The notes beneath the pieces are model-generated. The model worked only from the letters and a program-made list of their open reading frames with translations. It did not search any database and had not been told where the DNA came from. From Candidatus Phytoplasma meliae (GTDB taxonomy: Bacteria; Bacillota_I; Bacilli_A; Acholeplasmatales; Acholeplasmataceae), in assembly GCF_016876135.2 (NCBI RefSeq), contig NZ_JACAOD020000018.1, positions 1 to 52,656 on the forward strand: a stretch of 52,656 nucleotides of DNA, read 5' to 3'. Of the stretch, positions 17,131-26,592 are shown one piece after another. A program made the translations under genes and the position numbers. Numbering within the stretch: the stretch's first letter is position 1; each line of letters starts with the position of its first letter.

Positions 17131-17997
17131 TTATTTTTTTAACCATAATTTTTTAATTTTTTGAGCTTCTTTTTGAGGATCCTTAATCATAATATAATCA
17201 TGTTGTGGACCACCTTCTTGAAAATGAAACTTTTTAACTTGAGGATGATTTAAAATTTTGGTTAAAGTTGCTATTTCAAGACTATTTTTGTGACTTTTTT
17301 GACAAGCTAAACCAATAGCATAAGAAGCAATAAAATCATCTGTTGGTTCTTCGGTTCCTTCGATATTAGAAGCTATTTTTAAAAAATCAGGATAAGGATT
17401 CATAAAAGCAGGCCAATTAGCCATTAAATCATATTTTTGAGGATTGTTTAAAAATTTTTCAGGGATTTGGGATGATTTAGTAAATTCTAATTGATAAGGA
17501 TTTTGAATATCATTAAAAGAAAGGTTAAATTTTTTAGTTTGGAGCGTTGTTTCTTTGATTGTAATTAAACCTATTTTGTTTAATAAAATTAAGGAACGAG
17601 GAACATCACAAGGACCAATATAAGAAAAAGCAGTGGCTAGTAAAATTTTTAAATTGGTGTGTTTTTTAACTTCTGCTAAATTTTTTAAAATAGGGTTACG
17701 CTTAGTGTTGATGTATAACCCGTATTTGGAATGGTAAAAGGGTTGGACAAATTCTAAAATTTCTTGGTTGTTGGCTTTTAAAAAATCATTAAAAGCGTTT
17801 AGTACATGAATGTTGGTGTATAAAAGACCATCTATTTTCCCTGTTGATAACATTTCAATCCCTTCATGGGTTTGATAATCTACTTTAAATACTTGGAGGT
17901 CAATGTTATCGTTTTTAAATAATTCTTTAGCTTTGTTTAAAGTGTTGATGACAGATTGCATAGGGCTTGCAATTTTTACAATTTGGGTAGTTTTCAT
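17131..17997 (-). CDS. NlpA/MetQ-family binding protein without signal peptide (copy 2)
   Basis: 288 residues, paralogue of the gene at 16137 (shared IKIASP/VKIASP start, KYGLYINTK, GPCDVPRSLILLNKIGLI, DYIMIKDP end). Again the mature fold starts at residue 5 and no signal peptide can be recovered, because the frame upstream meets a stop without a hydrophobic stretch. The start is preceded by AAGGGA and an A15 homopolymer. No MetN/MetI partner is present in the window. Confidence 0.75.
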   Translation of the reverse strand: MKTTQIVKIASPMQSVINTLNKAKELFKNDNIDLQVFKVDYQTHEGIEMLSTGKIDGLLYTNIHVLNAFNDFLKANNQEILEFVQPFYHSKYGLYINTKRNPILKNLAEVKKHTNLKILLATAFSYIGPCDVPRSLILLNKIGLITIKETTLQTKKFNLSFNDIQNPYQLEFTKSSQIPEKFLNNPQKYDLMANWPAFMNPYPDFLKIASNIEGTEEPTDDFIASYAIGLACQKSHKNSLEIATLTKILNHPQVKKFHFQEGGPQHDYIMIKDPQKEAQKIKKLWLKK

Positions 17998-18012
17998 AAT
18001 TTGGTAAATCCC

Positions 18013-18027
18013 TTTTTTTTTTTTTTT
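18013..18027 (-). repeat. 15-nt poly-A tract at the ribosome binding site of the NlpA-like gene
   Basis: A15 on the coding strand directly abuts GGGATTTACC before the ATG. Its length could vary by slippage and change initiation efficiency. Confidence 0.8.
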
Positions 18028-18143
18028 GATGAATAAAACCTTATTTAAGTTAAACCCAGTTGGTTTACTTTAAGAGCATTGAAAGGAATGTGTATTCGAA
18101 TGAAGCCAAATGAATTAAAGAAAACGAAATAAGTTTAATAATG

Positions 18144-18165
18144 AAAAAAATCACCTGTTTCAGGT
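18144..18165 (-). terminator. Short intrinsic terminator, minus strand
   Basis: ACCTG/CAGGT stem with a 3-nt loop (18153-18165), followed on the minus strand by GA and seven Ts. It lies downstream of the 63-residue gene and upstream of the NlpA-like gene. Another hairpin (TAAACC/GGTTTA, 18051-18067) is in the NlpA leader. The rest of 17998-18380 shows only AT-rich sequence. Confidence 0.55.
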
Positions 18166-18380
18166 TTAAAGCTTATCTATTTTTGTAAATAGTTAATAGA
18201 AAAACCACTTTAATATTATAAACAAATAATAAAAATAAATAATCCTAAAAAAGATAATTAATATCATTATTATATTGTTTTTTGATGTGATAAGTGATTG
18301 TTATGAATGGTTGAATTGATTATTTTCAATTTCAATATGAAAATAATTGTAATTAAAACTTAATTTTATTTTTTTGGCTT

Positions 18381-18572
18381 TTATTGTGTTAAGTTACGCA
18401 AAAACTCAATAAAAGGGAATATAGGAATTATACATAAAGATATAATTAAAATCCATCCTAAAATATGAGAAATTTTAATTTTGGTATGAAATTTGTTTTT
18501 TTTATTTTGTGGTGGGTTATTTTTTAGATTTTTCTTTTTTTTATGTTCTTGATTATTTTTTTTAGGTGCCAT
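18381..18572 (-). CDS. Small basic tail-anchored membrane protein
   Basis: 63 residues: a very lysine/asparagine-rich N-terminal half and one transmembrane helix near the C-terminus (about 38-57). The upstream GAAAGAAAG is only a fair ribosome binding site. Possibly a small membrane-associated nucleic-acid-binding or SecE-like subunit by shape, but there is no motif to prove it. The 335-nt gap to the next gene holds only the helicase promoter and AT-rich sequence. Confidence 0.5.
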   Translation of the reverse strand: MAPKKNNQEHKKKKNLKNNPPQNKKNKFHTKIKISHILGWILIISLCIIPIFPFIEFLRNLTQ

Positions 18573-18875
18573 AAACGATTTTCTTTCTTTCTTCTGTTTT
18601 TTTGGATTTTTAATATTTTGTGAGTGATTGCGGTTTGCTATTTGAAATATTAATTAATATCAATTATTTGAAATTATTGGAAACTGTTATTTTTTTAATT
18701 ATGCCTAAGGCTTACTTTTATTTTAACTTGAAATTAGTGTTTTTGAACCATTAATTTATGAAAAAAATACAAATACACTATAATCCATGTTTGTTCATGA
18801 AAATATAGTTAAACACGTGAATACATAAATGCGTAAATAAAAAAATAGTTTCTATCATTAGTTGATATTAGTTGA

Positions 18876-18900
18876 TATAATATATATGATTCAAGGAGGT
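18876..18900 (+). promoter_or_regulatory. Promoter and strong ribosome binding site of the helicase gene
   Basis: TATAAT at 18876-18881, then AAGGAGG at 18893-18899. The leader would be under 25 nt. The direct repeat TAGTTGATAT overlaps the promoter. Confidence 0.55.
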
Positions 18901-18907
18901 TTTCAAT

Positions 18908-20290
18908 TTGCAAAACTATATTCAAAAAAAAATAATTCAACTTCAATTTAAAACTTTAACCCCTATTCAAAAAGAAGTTTTCGCGCAATTTTCCAAACCA
19001 GGTAATTTAGTAGGTGTGGCTCCTACAGGAACAGGAAAAACCCATGCTTATTTGCTTCCTTTGTTAAGTCAAATTGATTTTCAGAAACCCTTTTTACAAG
19101 CCATTATTTTGGTTCCAACCAATGATTTAGTGTTCCAAGTGTGGGAAATGTTAAAAAAGGTTGAAAAAAGTAATTTTACTAAAATTTTGTATGGAGGAAT
19201 GGATAAACAAAAAGCCTTGTCACAATTTAGCAAAAAACAACCTTCTTTGATTATTGCTACTCCTGAAAAATTTTTAGAATATGCTTTTAAACTTCATAAA
19301 ATTAATTTAAAACATGTTTCTTATTTGGTTTTAGATGAGGCTGATATGATGTTTGATCAAGTTTTTTTAACTTCTTTAGAACCCTTGGTTAATCATTTAA
19401 AAGCTAAAATTTTGTTATTTTCAGCAACTATTACTTTGGCGATGAAACCCTTTATTAATCGTTATTTTGGAAAAGCTCATTTTATTGATGTTCGTCATCA
19501 AAATACTTCTAAGTGTACTTTTTTTCTGTTAGAGGCTTCTGTTTCTAATCGTTTGCAAATTCTGATTCATTTGACTAAAGTACTTAATCCTTATTTAGCT
19601 TTAATTTTTGTTAATAATAAAAAAGAACAAGAATTAATTTTTCAAAATTTGTGTGATGACCGTTTAAAATTACTTAATTTCAACGCTTCTTCCCCTGTTA
19701 AACAAAGAAAACAAGAATTAAAGGCTATTCATAAATTAAAATATCAATATGTTGTTGCCAGTGATTTGGCTTCAAGAGGAATTGATTTTGATGCTTCATG
19801 TGTGATTCATTATAATTTACCTTCTCATTTAGAGTTTTTCCATCATAGAAGTGGTAGAACTGCAAGGATGGGTAAAAAAGGGGAAGTTATTGTGTTATAT
19901 GATTTTTACGATGTTAAAGAAAAAGATAAAATTAAAAAATTAACTCAAATGGGAATTGTTTTTCATAATGCTTCTTTAAGTCATGAAGGTTTTTTAAGAC
20001 ATGATCAAAAAAGCATGATCCAAGATGGCACAAATAAAGTTAAGACCCCTTCGCGTGCATCAAAAATGTTATCTGATAAAACAAATAAGTGCGTGATTGT
20101 TAAAAATAGGGATCTAAAGTACAATAATGATGGTAAACAAGCAAATTTGTCGAGAAAGAAAAAAGCTAATTCTTATTCTCGCTCCAATCATCTTCCTAAA
20201 AAGCAAACATTAAAAGGGAAAATTAGATCTTTAAAGAAGCAGAAAAAAAAGAAAATAAAAAGTCAAACTCAAGGTTCAAACCAAAGTTAA
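18908..20290 (+). CDS. DEAD-box RNA helicase
   Basis: 460 residues from a TTG start eight bases after AAGGAGG. Motifs in order: Q-motif region FKTLTPIQKEVF, I (APTGTGKT), Ia, II (DEAD in VLDEADMMF), III (SAT), IV, V (ASDLASRGIDF) and VI (HRSGRTARMGKKG). The last 100 residues are basic and disordered (KKQKKKKIKSQTQ), typical of RNA-binding tails. Likely CshA/CshB-like, in ribosome assembly or RNA decay; the exact subfamily is not assigned. Confidence 0.93.
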   Translation: MQNYIQKKIIQLQFKTLTPIQKEVFAQFSKPGNLVGVAPTGTGKTHAYLLPLLSQIDFQKPFLQAIILVPTNDLVFQVWEMLKKVEKSNFTKILYGGMDKQKALSQFSKKQPSLIIATPEKFLEYAFKLHKINLKHVSYLVLDEADMMFDQVFLTSLEPLVNHLKAKILLFSATITLAMKPFINRYFGKAHFIDVRHQNTSKCTFFLLEASVSNRLQILIHLTKVLNPYLALIFVNNKKEQELIFQNLCDDRLKLLNFNASSPVKQRKQELKAIHKLKYQYVVASDLASRGIDFDASCVIHYNLPSHLEFFHHRSGRTARMGKKGEVIVLYDFYDVKEKDKIKKLTQMGIVFHNASLSHEGFLRHDQKSMIQDGTNKVKTPSRASKMLSDKTNKCVIVKNRDLKYNNDGKQANLSRKKKANSYSRSNHLPKKQTLKGKIRSLKKQKKKKIKSQTQGSNQS

Positions 20291-20365
20291 AATATATGCT
20301 TTAATTGTTCTAAGACTAGTTTTCTTGTTTCAAGCTTTATCAAATTACAAAAGGGAGTCTTTATT

Positions 20366-21250
20366 ATGTTGATTTTAGGTAGTCATGTCCCAATGAAGAA
20401 ACCAGATAACTATTTAGGCGCCATTAAACATACTTCATCTTACCAAGCTAATACTTTTATGGTATATAGTGGAGCTCCTCAAAACACTATAAGAACTAGT
20501 ATTAGTCAATTGCAAATTCCACAAGCTTTACAACTGGCTTCTCAAAATAATTTAACTACTAATTATTTTGTTGGGCACGCCCCTTATATTGTTAATTTAG
20601 CTAATCCTTGTGAACATAAAAGGATCTTTGCTATTAATTTTTTAGTAGAAGAATTAGTGCGATTTGACGCTATGAAGATTAATCAAATGGTTTTGCATCC
20701 AGGAAATGCTTTAAAACAATCAGTTTCGCAAGCAATAGCTTTAATTGCTCAAGGTTTAGATGTGATTTTGGCAAAAACTAAACATTTAAAAATTAAAATT
20801 GCTTTAGAAACTATGGCTGGAAAAGGCACTGAAGTGGGAAAAACTTTAGAAGAATTACGTCAAATTCGTCATTTGGTTAATTATAAGCAACGAGTTTCCT
20901 TTTGTCTTGATACTTGTCATCTTTTTGATGCTGGTTATGATTTGAAAAATAATTTAACTTTATTTTTACAAGATTTAGATCTTCTTTTAGGAATTAACCA
21001 TATTTCAGTTATTCATCTTAATGATTCTAAAAATATTTGTGCTAGTCGTAAAGATCGTCATGAAAATATTGGTTTTGGTGAAATAGGGTTTGATGCTTTA
21101 ATGAGGTTTGCTAAGCATTCTTTTTTTGAGCAAATACCAAAGATTTTAGAAACTCCTTATATTAATGGGAAAGCCCCTTATCAAAAGGAAATTCAAATGA
21201 TAAGAAATAAAAAATTTAATCCCGAATTAAAAAAAGCTTTTTTTCCTTAA
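20366..21250 (+). CDS. nfo: Endonuclease IV (AP endonuclease)
   Basis: 294 residues of the AP endonuclease 2 TIM barrel: N-terminal [59 protein letters not shown] and the end ILETPYI. The His/Glu/Asp residues of the three-zinc site are visible. It cuts the backbone at abasic sites in base excision repair. Good ribosome binding site (AAAAGGGAG). Confidence 0.95.
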   Translation: MLILGSHVPMKKPDNYLGAIKHTSSYQANTFMVYSGAPQNTIRTSISQLQIPQALQLASQNNLTTNYFVGHAPYIVNLANPCEHKRIFAINFLVEELVRFDAMKINQMVLHPGNALKQSVSQAIALIAQGLDVILAKTKHLKIKIALETMAGKGTEVGKTLEELRQIRHLVNYKQRVSFCLDTCHLFDAGYDLKNNLTLFLQDLDLLLGINHISVIHLNDSKNICASRKDRHENIGFGEIGFDALMRFAKHSFFEQIPKILETPYINGKAPYQKEIQMIRNKKFNPELKKAFFP

Positions 21251-21370
21251 TATGTTTAAGAAAACTTCAATAAAATAACAAAAATATCTTATAATTAATA
21301 TTGGTGTTTGTTATTTTTTAATTTGATCAATCAAACCCCTAAAAAATAATATAGTTAAGGAATTCAAATA

Positions 21371-21571
21371 ATTATTCAAAAAATAATTCATAATATTTTG
21401 ACTTTTTGGAACAGTATCCAAGTAAATTATCAAATGTTAATTATAGCTTCTTTAGTTAGTTTGATATTTGCTCTTTTGCGTAGTAGTATTAAAATTATTA
21501 TTAGTTTAATATTATTATTTTTAATATTTAAATTTTGTTTCAAAATCAATTTTTTTACTAAAACATATTAA
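21371..21571 (+). CDS. Possible small membrane protein with a non-standard start
   Basis: An open frame of 66 codons encodes two hydrophobic stretches (MLIIASLVSLIFALLRSS and IKIIISLILLFLIFKF) and a basic end. AAGGA stands at 21357-21361, and the in-frame codons at the right distance are ATA (21368) or ATT (21371); the first conventional start is TTG 21398, without an SD. The protein looks like a real membrane protein and a terminator follows at 21650, so it is either an ATT/ATA-started gene or one that has lost its start. The remainder of the 620-nt gap is AT-rich with no other gene. Confidence 0.4.
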   Translation: MIQKIIHNILTFWNSIQVNYQMLIIASLVSLIFALLRSSIKIIISLILLFLIFKFCFKINFFTKTY

Positions 21572-21649
21572 ATTATTTGGTAAGTTGATATAGTAATTGA
21601 TATTTGAAAAATTTTAAAAAACTGCAAATATAAATAATTTCATTTTGCT

Positions 21650-21685
21650 AACAACTCTTTTTTTAATTGAAAAGGGTTGTTTTTT
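21650..21685 (+). terminator. Intrinsic terminator
   Basis: AACAACTCTTTT (21650-21661) pairs with AAAAGGGTTGTT (21670-21681, one U-G pair), followed by Ts. Confidence 0.8.
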
Positions 21686-21870
21686 ACTTAAAACTTAAAT
21701 TATTGGGTTGATTAATAGTGTTTTTTATTTACACTTACGCTAATATGATTTTGCCTATTTATTATTTGTTTTGAATAGTTGCAACGGTATTTAATGGTAT
21801 GTTTTTGCTTGCGTGTTTTTTTGATGCATGCTTTATGCAATAGTAATAAATTAATAAAGGATTTTTAAAA

Positions 21871-23325
21871 TTGAACCTACGTGATCATAATCAAAAAAAT
21901 GTTAATGTTACAAGTATATGTCAGAATAAAACCATTTTTGGTTTTAAATACTTGATATTTGTTGTTTTTTTACTTATTGCCATTGGGCAAATATGTTTTT
22001 TTCATCAAGAAGGTAAAATAGATAAATTATGGCACCCCTTAATTACTCCTTTGTTTTTAACTATGGTATTTGGTTGTTTATTTAATTTTGTGGGTAATCA
22101 AATTCCTTATTTAAATAAGTTTGGTTTGGGTTTTTTGTTTTGTATTTTGGTTCCTTCCTTTTTAGCTGATTGTGGCATTGTGCCTGGTGAAGTGGTTAAA
22201 CGGATTGATAAAGCCTTTTTTAATAAACCTTCTTCCTCGGATTCATGGGGTATTGGTATTAATTTTGCTCAATTTTTTGTTACTATTGTAACTGTTAGTA
22301 GTATTTTGGCGATTGATAAAAATTTGTTAAAAAAATCTATTGTTAAATTTATTCCTTTAACTCTAATTGCTTTATTTTGTTCTTTTTTGTTAGTAGGTGG
22401 CGTTGGTGTTTTATTAGATTATCATCCTCCTCGCGAACATGGATTTATTTCGCGCAATCCCTTTTTAGATACTATTGTTTATTTTTGCAATCCTTTAACA
22501 AGTGGTGGTACTAATTTAGGTATTACTCGTTTTCAAGAAACTTTTGCGATAGTTTTTAAAAATAAAAATTCATTAATTACTACTGCTCCTGATAAAATTA
22601 GAAGTGTTTTGATTGCTCCTTTGATTTTAACGCGTCTTTTAGCTATTATGTTAGGGGGAATCCTTTATAAATTATTTGACAAAACTATTTATAGTGGTCA
22701 TAAACAATTAGAAATTAATCAAATAACTAAGACAGAAGATATTAAAAAACTTTCTTCTAAGGCGCAGCAAAATGATTTTAAGGATTCATATCAAAATCTT
22801 GGTATGGGAATGATGATTGTTTTTGCTTTGTATAATGTTTGTATGATGTTAAATCAATTTTTGTTTAAAATGGATACAATGGTTTATTTGATTATTGTTT
22901 TAATTTTCATTAAAAGATTTGATTTGCTCTCCCTTCGCTATCAAAATTATGTTTTTCACTTATCTAAATTTACAGTTACTAATTTTACTCCAGCAGCTTT
23001 AGTTTGTTTTGGGGTTGCTACTAATTTTCAAACTTTAAAAGCATCCATGTTTGATTTCAAAATTGTTATTATGGTTTTGGTGTCGTTGTTAACAGTTGTT
23101 TTGGTTGCCTTTTTGTTAGCTAAAAAGTTTGGTTTTTATCCTTTAGAAGCTTCTTTGACAGCAGGTTTATGCTCTCATAGTGTAGGAAGCATGGGTCATA
23201 TTGGTATTATGTCAACAACTGATCGTATGAATTTGCTTCATTTTGCCCATATTGCTACTCGGATTGTAGGACCTATGATATTTGTTTTTATGAATCTTGT
23301 GTTTAATTTTTTTTATAATACGTAA
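21871..23325 (+). CDS. 2-hydroxycarboxylate transporter (CitS/MaeN family), probable malate uptake
   Basis: 484 residues from TTG (AAAGGA upstream), about eleven hydrophobic segments. The two inverted family loops are visible as NPLTSGGTNLGI (about 208-219) and LCSHSVGSMGHIGIMST (about 430-446), in place of the usual GGxG re-entrant loops. Members move citrate or malate with Na+ or H+. Phytoplasmas depend on malate as a carbon source, so malate is the likely substrate (inference). It stands alone between promoters. Confidence 0.88.
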   Translation: MNLRDHNQKNVNVTSICQNKTIFGFKYLIFVVFLLIAIGQICFFHQEGKIDKLWHPLITPLFLTMVFGCLFNFVGNQIPYLNKFGLGFLFCILVPSFLADCGIVPGEVVKRIDKAFFNKPSSSDSWGIGINFAQFFVTIVTVSSILAIDKNLLKKSIVKFIPLTLIALFCSFLLVGGVGVLLDYHPPREHGFISRNPFLDTIVYFCNPLTSGGTNLGITRFQETFAIVFKNKNSLITTAPDKIRSVLIAPLILTRLLAIMLGGILYKLFDKTIYSGHKQLEINQITKTEDIKKLSSKAQQNDFKDSYQNLGMGMMIVFALYNVCMMLNQFLFKMDTMVYLIIVLIFIKRFDLLSLRYQNYVFHLSKFTVTNFTPAALVCFGVATNFQTLKASMFDFKIVIMVLVSLLTVVLVAFLLAKKFGFYPLEASLTAGLCSHSVGSMGHIGIMSTTDRMNLLHFAHIATRIVGPMIFVFMNLVFNFFYNT

Positions 23326-23347
23326 GTGATTTAGTTATTAATGGTTT

Positions 23348-23353
23348 TATAAT
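23348..23353 (+). promoter_or_regulatory. -10 box before alaS
   Basis: TATAAT about 80 nt before the start; no T-box or clear -35 seen. Confidence 0.35.
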
Positions 23354-23431
23354 ATTATCTAATTCTATGTTTTATGATTAATATCATACCAAACCATCCC
23401 ATCAAAAATGAAAAAAGGAGTTGAACAGTTA

Positions 23432-26026
23432 ATGAAATCTTTTGAAATTAGAAAAATGTGGTTAGATTTTTTTGCGAGTAAAAAACATTATATAGAAAAA
23501 TCATTTTCTTTAATTCCTCATAAAGACTCTACTTTATTATGGGTTAACGCAGGAGTAACTCCTTTAAAAAAATATTTTGATGGAACACAAGTTCCTGCTT
23601 GCCGTAGAATTGCCAATATTCAAAAATGTATTCGCACTAACGATATTGACAATGTTGGTCAAACCTCGCGTCATCATACTTTTTTTGAAATGTTAGGAAA
23701 TTTTTCCATTGGTGATTATTTTAAAAAAGAAGCGATTCATTTTGCTTATGAATTATTAACTGCTTCTCAATGGTTTGCTTTATCTTTGGATAAACTGTAT
23801 ATTACTTATTTTCCCACAGATCAAGATACTTATCAATATTGGCTTGATTTAGGAGTGAAGAAAGAACATTTAATTCCTTTAAAAACTAATTTTTGGCAAA
23901 TTGGTGCCGGACCTTCTGGCCCTTGTACGGAGATTTTTTTTGATAGAGGGCCCAAATACGATTTACGTCATAAAGAATTAATTATAGAAGATATCGAAAA
24001 TAATCGTTTTATTGAAATTTGGAATGTTGTTTTTTCTCAATACAATTGTGATCCTAATATTCCTATGGAACAATATCCTGAACTTCCTAGTAAAAATATT
24101 GATACAGGAGCTGGTTTAGAACGTTTTGCTACTATCTTTCAAAATACTAATAGTAATTTTGAAACTGATCTTTTTTTGCCTTTAATTAAAGCCTTAGAAC
24201 AATTATCGCAGGTGACTTACCAAGGACAAACAAGTTTTAAAGTTATTGCCGATCATCTTAAAACATTAGTTTTTGCTATTAATGATGGGGCCGTTTTAAC
24301 TAATGAAAAAAGAGGTTATGTTTTAAAAAAACTTTTAAGAAAAGCGGTTAATCAAGGTAAAAAAATTAATTTACATTGTCCTTTTTTACATAAGTTAGTT
24401 CCTGCAACAGTTAATATGATGCGTGATTTTTATCCTGAGTTGGTTCAAAATCAAGATATGATAACTAAAATTTTGTTGCAACAAGAAAATATTTTTGGAG
24501 AAACACTAAAAACGGCAGAAGCAAGGTTTTTGCAGTGTGTCTATCAAAAGCATTTATCAGGAAGTAATTTTTTTAAACTTTATGATACTTATGGCATCCC
24601 AGAAGATTTAATCATTGAAACTGCTCAAAAACATCATGTTACTTTTGATCATTTGGAATTTAAAAAATTATTAGAACAACACCAAAAGATGTCTAAACAA
24701 AAGCAATTATTTATGGCTGATATGAATCAACAAGAAGAAAAGTTTTTGAATTTTAAAGAAAAAAGTGAATTTGTTGGTTATCATCAGGGGCATGTGACAA
24801 CTAAAGTGATAAGGGTTTTTGATCAAGGAATAGTGTTATTGCAAACTCCTTTTTATGCTCCTATGGGAGGTCAAATAGCAGATGATGGTTTTATTAATGG
24901 TGTTTTAGTAAAAAATATTGTTAAATTGCCTAATGGTCAATTTTTGCATGAAGTGACAGGTGATTTTCATGAAGGACAAGAAGTGGTGGCTCAAATTGAT
25001 CAAAATAAAAGGGAACAAATTTCTTATCATCATACAGCTACTCACCTTTTGGAAGAGGTTTTGCGTCAAACATTAGGGAAGCATGTTGAAAAACAAGGTT
25101 CATGGGTTGGCTTTGACTCTTTACGTTATGATTTTAATCATTTTGAAAAAATAACTCCTGAAATTTTAATCAAGGTAGAACAGCGGATCAATCACCAAAT
25201 TAACGAGCGTTTAGGTGTTCAGATAGAAGAGCTTTCTTTGCCAGAAGCACAAATACGTTATAGTTCTCTTTTAGAAAAGAATCAAAAAGCAAAATATTAT
25301 AATAAAGTGAGAATAGTTAAAATTGGCTCTGATTTTATTGATTTATGTGGTGGCACTCATGCTAAAAATACTTATGCTTTAAACCGTTTTGCTATTTTAT
25401 CTTGTGAGACTATTAGTTCAGGTGTTTACCGGATAGAAGCAGTTTGTGGCGCTCATCTTAATCAAAAAATAACTCATAAATTATCATTTTATCAAAAGAG
25501 TCAACAGGATTTAATCAAAAAAGCTCAAAAAAATGAAATACCAGGTGTTATCTTTGATATTCCTGTTGCTCCTAAGATACAACAAAGTTATCAAGATATT
25601 GTTAATGCTCAACAATATGTTCAGTTATTGCAACAAAAATTATTATTGTTTGAAAAAAGAATCTTAGAATATCATCAAAATAAATTGATCCAAGAAAAAG
25701 ATCGTTTTTTGCCTGATCGCATCACTAAAGAGCTTTTGGTGATCATTGAAGAGCCAAAACCTATAGAAGCTTTAAAATATTTGATGCATTATCTTTTTGA
25801 TTCTTTGCAATTAGAAGTTTTATTTCTTTGTTATGTGACTTCTGAAAAAGTGGTTTTTTTGTGTAAAAGTAAAACTATACATGCAGGTCAATTAGTGAAA
25901 GAAGTTTCTTTATTAGCTTTAGGTGCTGGCGGAGGAAGTCCTTTTTTAGGACAAGGTGGTACTAAAATAACTAAAAATATGAAGCAAGTTATTAAATTTT
26001 TAAAAGAAAAATTTAACACTTGTTAA
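23432..26026 (+). CDS. alaS: Alanyl-tRNA synthetase
   Basis: 864 residues from ATG 23432; the upstream in-frame ATG (23408) is rejected because AAAGGAG lies between the two. The catalytic domain (HKDSTLLWVNAGVTPLKKYF), the editing domain (HHTATHLLEEVL and CGGTHAKNT, giving the zinc-type His/Cys set) and the C-terminal glycine-rich GAGGGSPFLGQGG are intact. It charges tRNA-Ala. It heads a set (alaS-ruvX-trmR-greA) that is ordered as in Bacillus. Confidence 0.98.
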   Translation: MKSFEIRKMWLDFFASKKHYIEKSFSLIPHKDSTLLWVNAGVTPLKKYFDGTQVPACRRIANIQKCIRTNDIDNVGQTSRHHTFFEMLGNFSIGDYFKKEAIHFAYELLTASQWFALSLDKLYITYFPTDQDTYQYWLDLGVKKEHLIPLKTNFWQIGAGPSGPCTEIFFDRGPKYDLRHKELIIEDIENNRFIEIWNVVFSQYNCDPNIPMEQYPELPSKNIDTGAGLERFATIFQNTNSNFETDLFLPLIKALEQLSQVTYQGQTSFKVIADHLKTLVFAINDGAVLTNEKRGYVLKKLLRKAVNQGKKINLHCPFLHKLVPATVNMMRDFYPELVQNQDMITKILLQQENIFGETLKTAEARFLQCVYQKHLSGSNFFKLYDTYGIPEDLIIETAQKHHVTFDHLEFKKLLEQHQKMSKQKQLFMADMNQQEEKFLNFKEKSEFVGYHQGHVTTKVIRVFDQGIVLLQTPFYAPMGGQIADDGFINGVLVKNIVKLPNGQFLHEVTGDFHEGQEVVAQIDQNKREQISYHHTATHLLEEVLRQTLGKHVEKQGSWVGFDSLRYDFNHFEKITPEILIKVEQRINHQINERLGVQIEELSLPEAQIRYSSLLEKNQKAKYYNKVRIVKIGSDFIDLCGGTHAKNTYALNRFAILSCETISSGVYRIEAVCGAHLNQKITHKLSFYQKSQQDLIKKAQKNEIPGVIFDIPVAPKIQQSYQDIVNAQQYVQLLQQKLLLFEKRILEYHQNKLIQEKDRFLPDRITKELLVIIEEPKPIEALKYLMHYLFDSLQLEVLFLCYVTSEKVVFLCKSKTIHAGQLVKEVSLLALGAGGGSPFLGQGGTKITKNMKQVIKFLKEKFNTC

Positions 26027-26076
26027 TGTGATCCACCCTTGATATCTGCTTTTTATCATTTTATTTGGTATCATAT

Positions 26077-26098
26077 TGCACACACACGCGCATATATA
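26077..26098 (+). other. 22-nt alternating purine-pyrimidine tract before ruvX
   Basis: A strict alternation (TGCACACACACGCGCATATATA) that merges into the likely -10 region. Such tracts can adopt Z-DNA under negative supercoiling. It is conspicuous in an AT-rich genome. Confidence 0.5.
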
Positions 26099-26133
26099 AG
26101 ATAAAATTATGACACATAAAGGAGTTATCAGTT

Positions 26134-26571
26134 ATTTTAAATATCAATAAAAACTCTTATTTAGGTTTGGATTTGGGGGAAAAAACTTTGGGGATTGCTT
26201 TATCCCAAACAGGAGTGATTGCTCAAAATTTCACTACTCTTTTATTCCCATCTCATCAATATCAACAATTAATATCACCTTTACAAAAAATTATTACTGA
26301 TTATCAAGTAAAAATGATTGTTTTAGGTTATCCTAAACATATGAATAATGATATTGGCATTAAAGCTAAAGTAAGCATTACTTTTAAAAAGAGACTGGAA
26401 AAAGCTTTTCGTGATGTGGAAGTGGTTTTGTGGGATGAACGGTTATCCACTTTACAAGCATTATCAATGTTAAGACAAAATAATAAAAAAAAAGCTAAGA
26501 TTAAACAACTTAAAGATGGCATTGCAGCTACTATTATCTTACAAAACTATCTAGATTATCAAAAACGTTAA
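26134..26571 (+). CDS. ruvX: RuvX/YqgF, pre-16S rRNA nuclease family, apparent ATT start
   Basis: 145 residues if started at ATT 26134, nine bases after a perfect AAAGGAG (26118-26124). The N-terminus then reads ILNINKNSYLGLDLGEKTLG, giving the complete first strand with the catalytic Asp. The only conventional start (TTG 26167) would cut off that strand and lies over 40 nt from the SD. Other landmarks are VLGYPKHMN and WDERLSTLQA. RuvX matures the 5' end of 16S rRNA. It lies in the conserved alaS-to-greA order. Confidence 0.85.
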   Translation: MLNINKNSYLGLDLGEKTLGIALSQTGVIAQNFTTLLFPSHQYQQLISPLQKIITDYQVKMIVLGYPKHMNNDIGIKAKVSITFKKRLEKAFRDVEVVLWDERLSTLQALSMLRQNNKKKAKIKQLKDGIAATIILQNYLDYQKR

Positions 26572-26592
26572 AGTGAAGGGATATGTAACCTC

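Noticed and set aside
21686..21870. Short ORFs in the gap before the carboxylate transporter
   Set aside because: Frames of 19-24 codons without ribosome binding sites; only a small TGCAT/ATGCA hairpin is visible near 21830.
23326..23431. T-box riboswitch before alaS (and before ileS, 33064-33257)
   Set aside because: No T-box core (AGGGTGGNACCGCG) and no large leader structure were seen.
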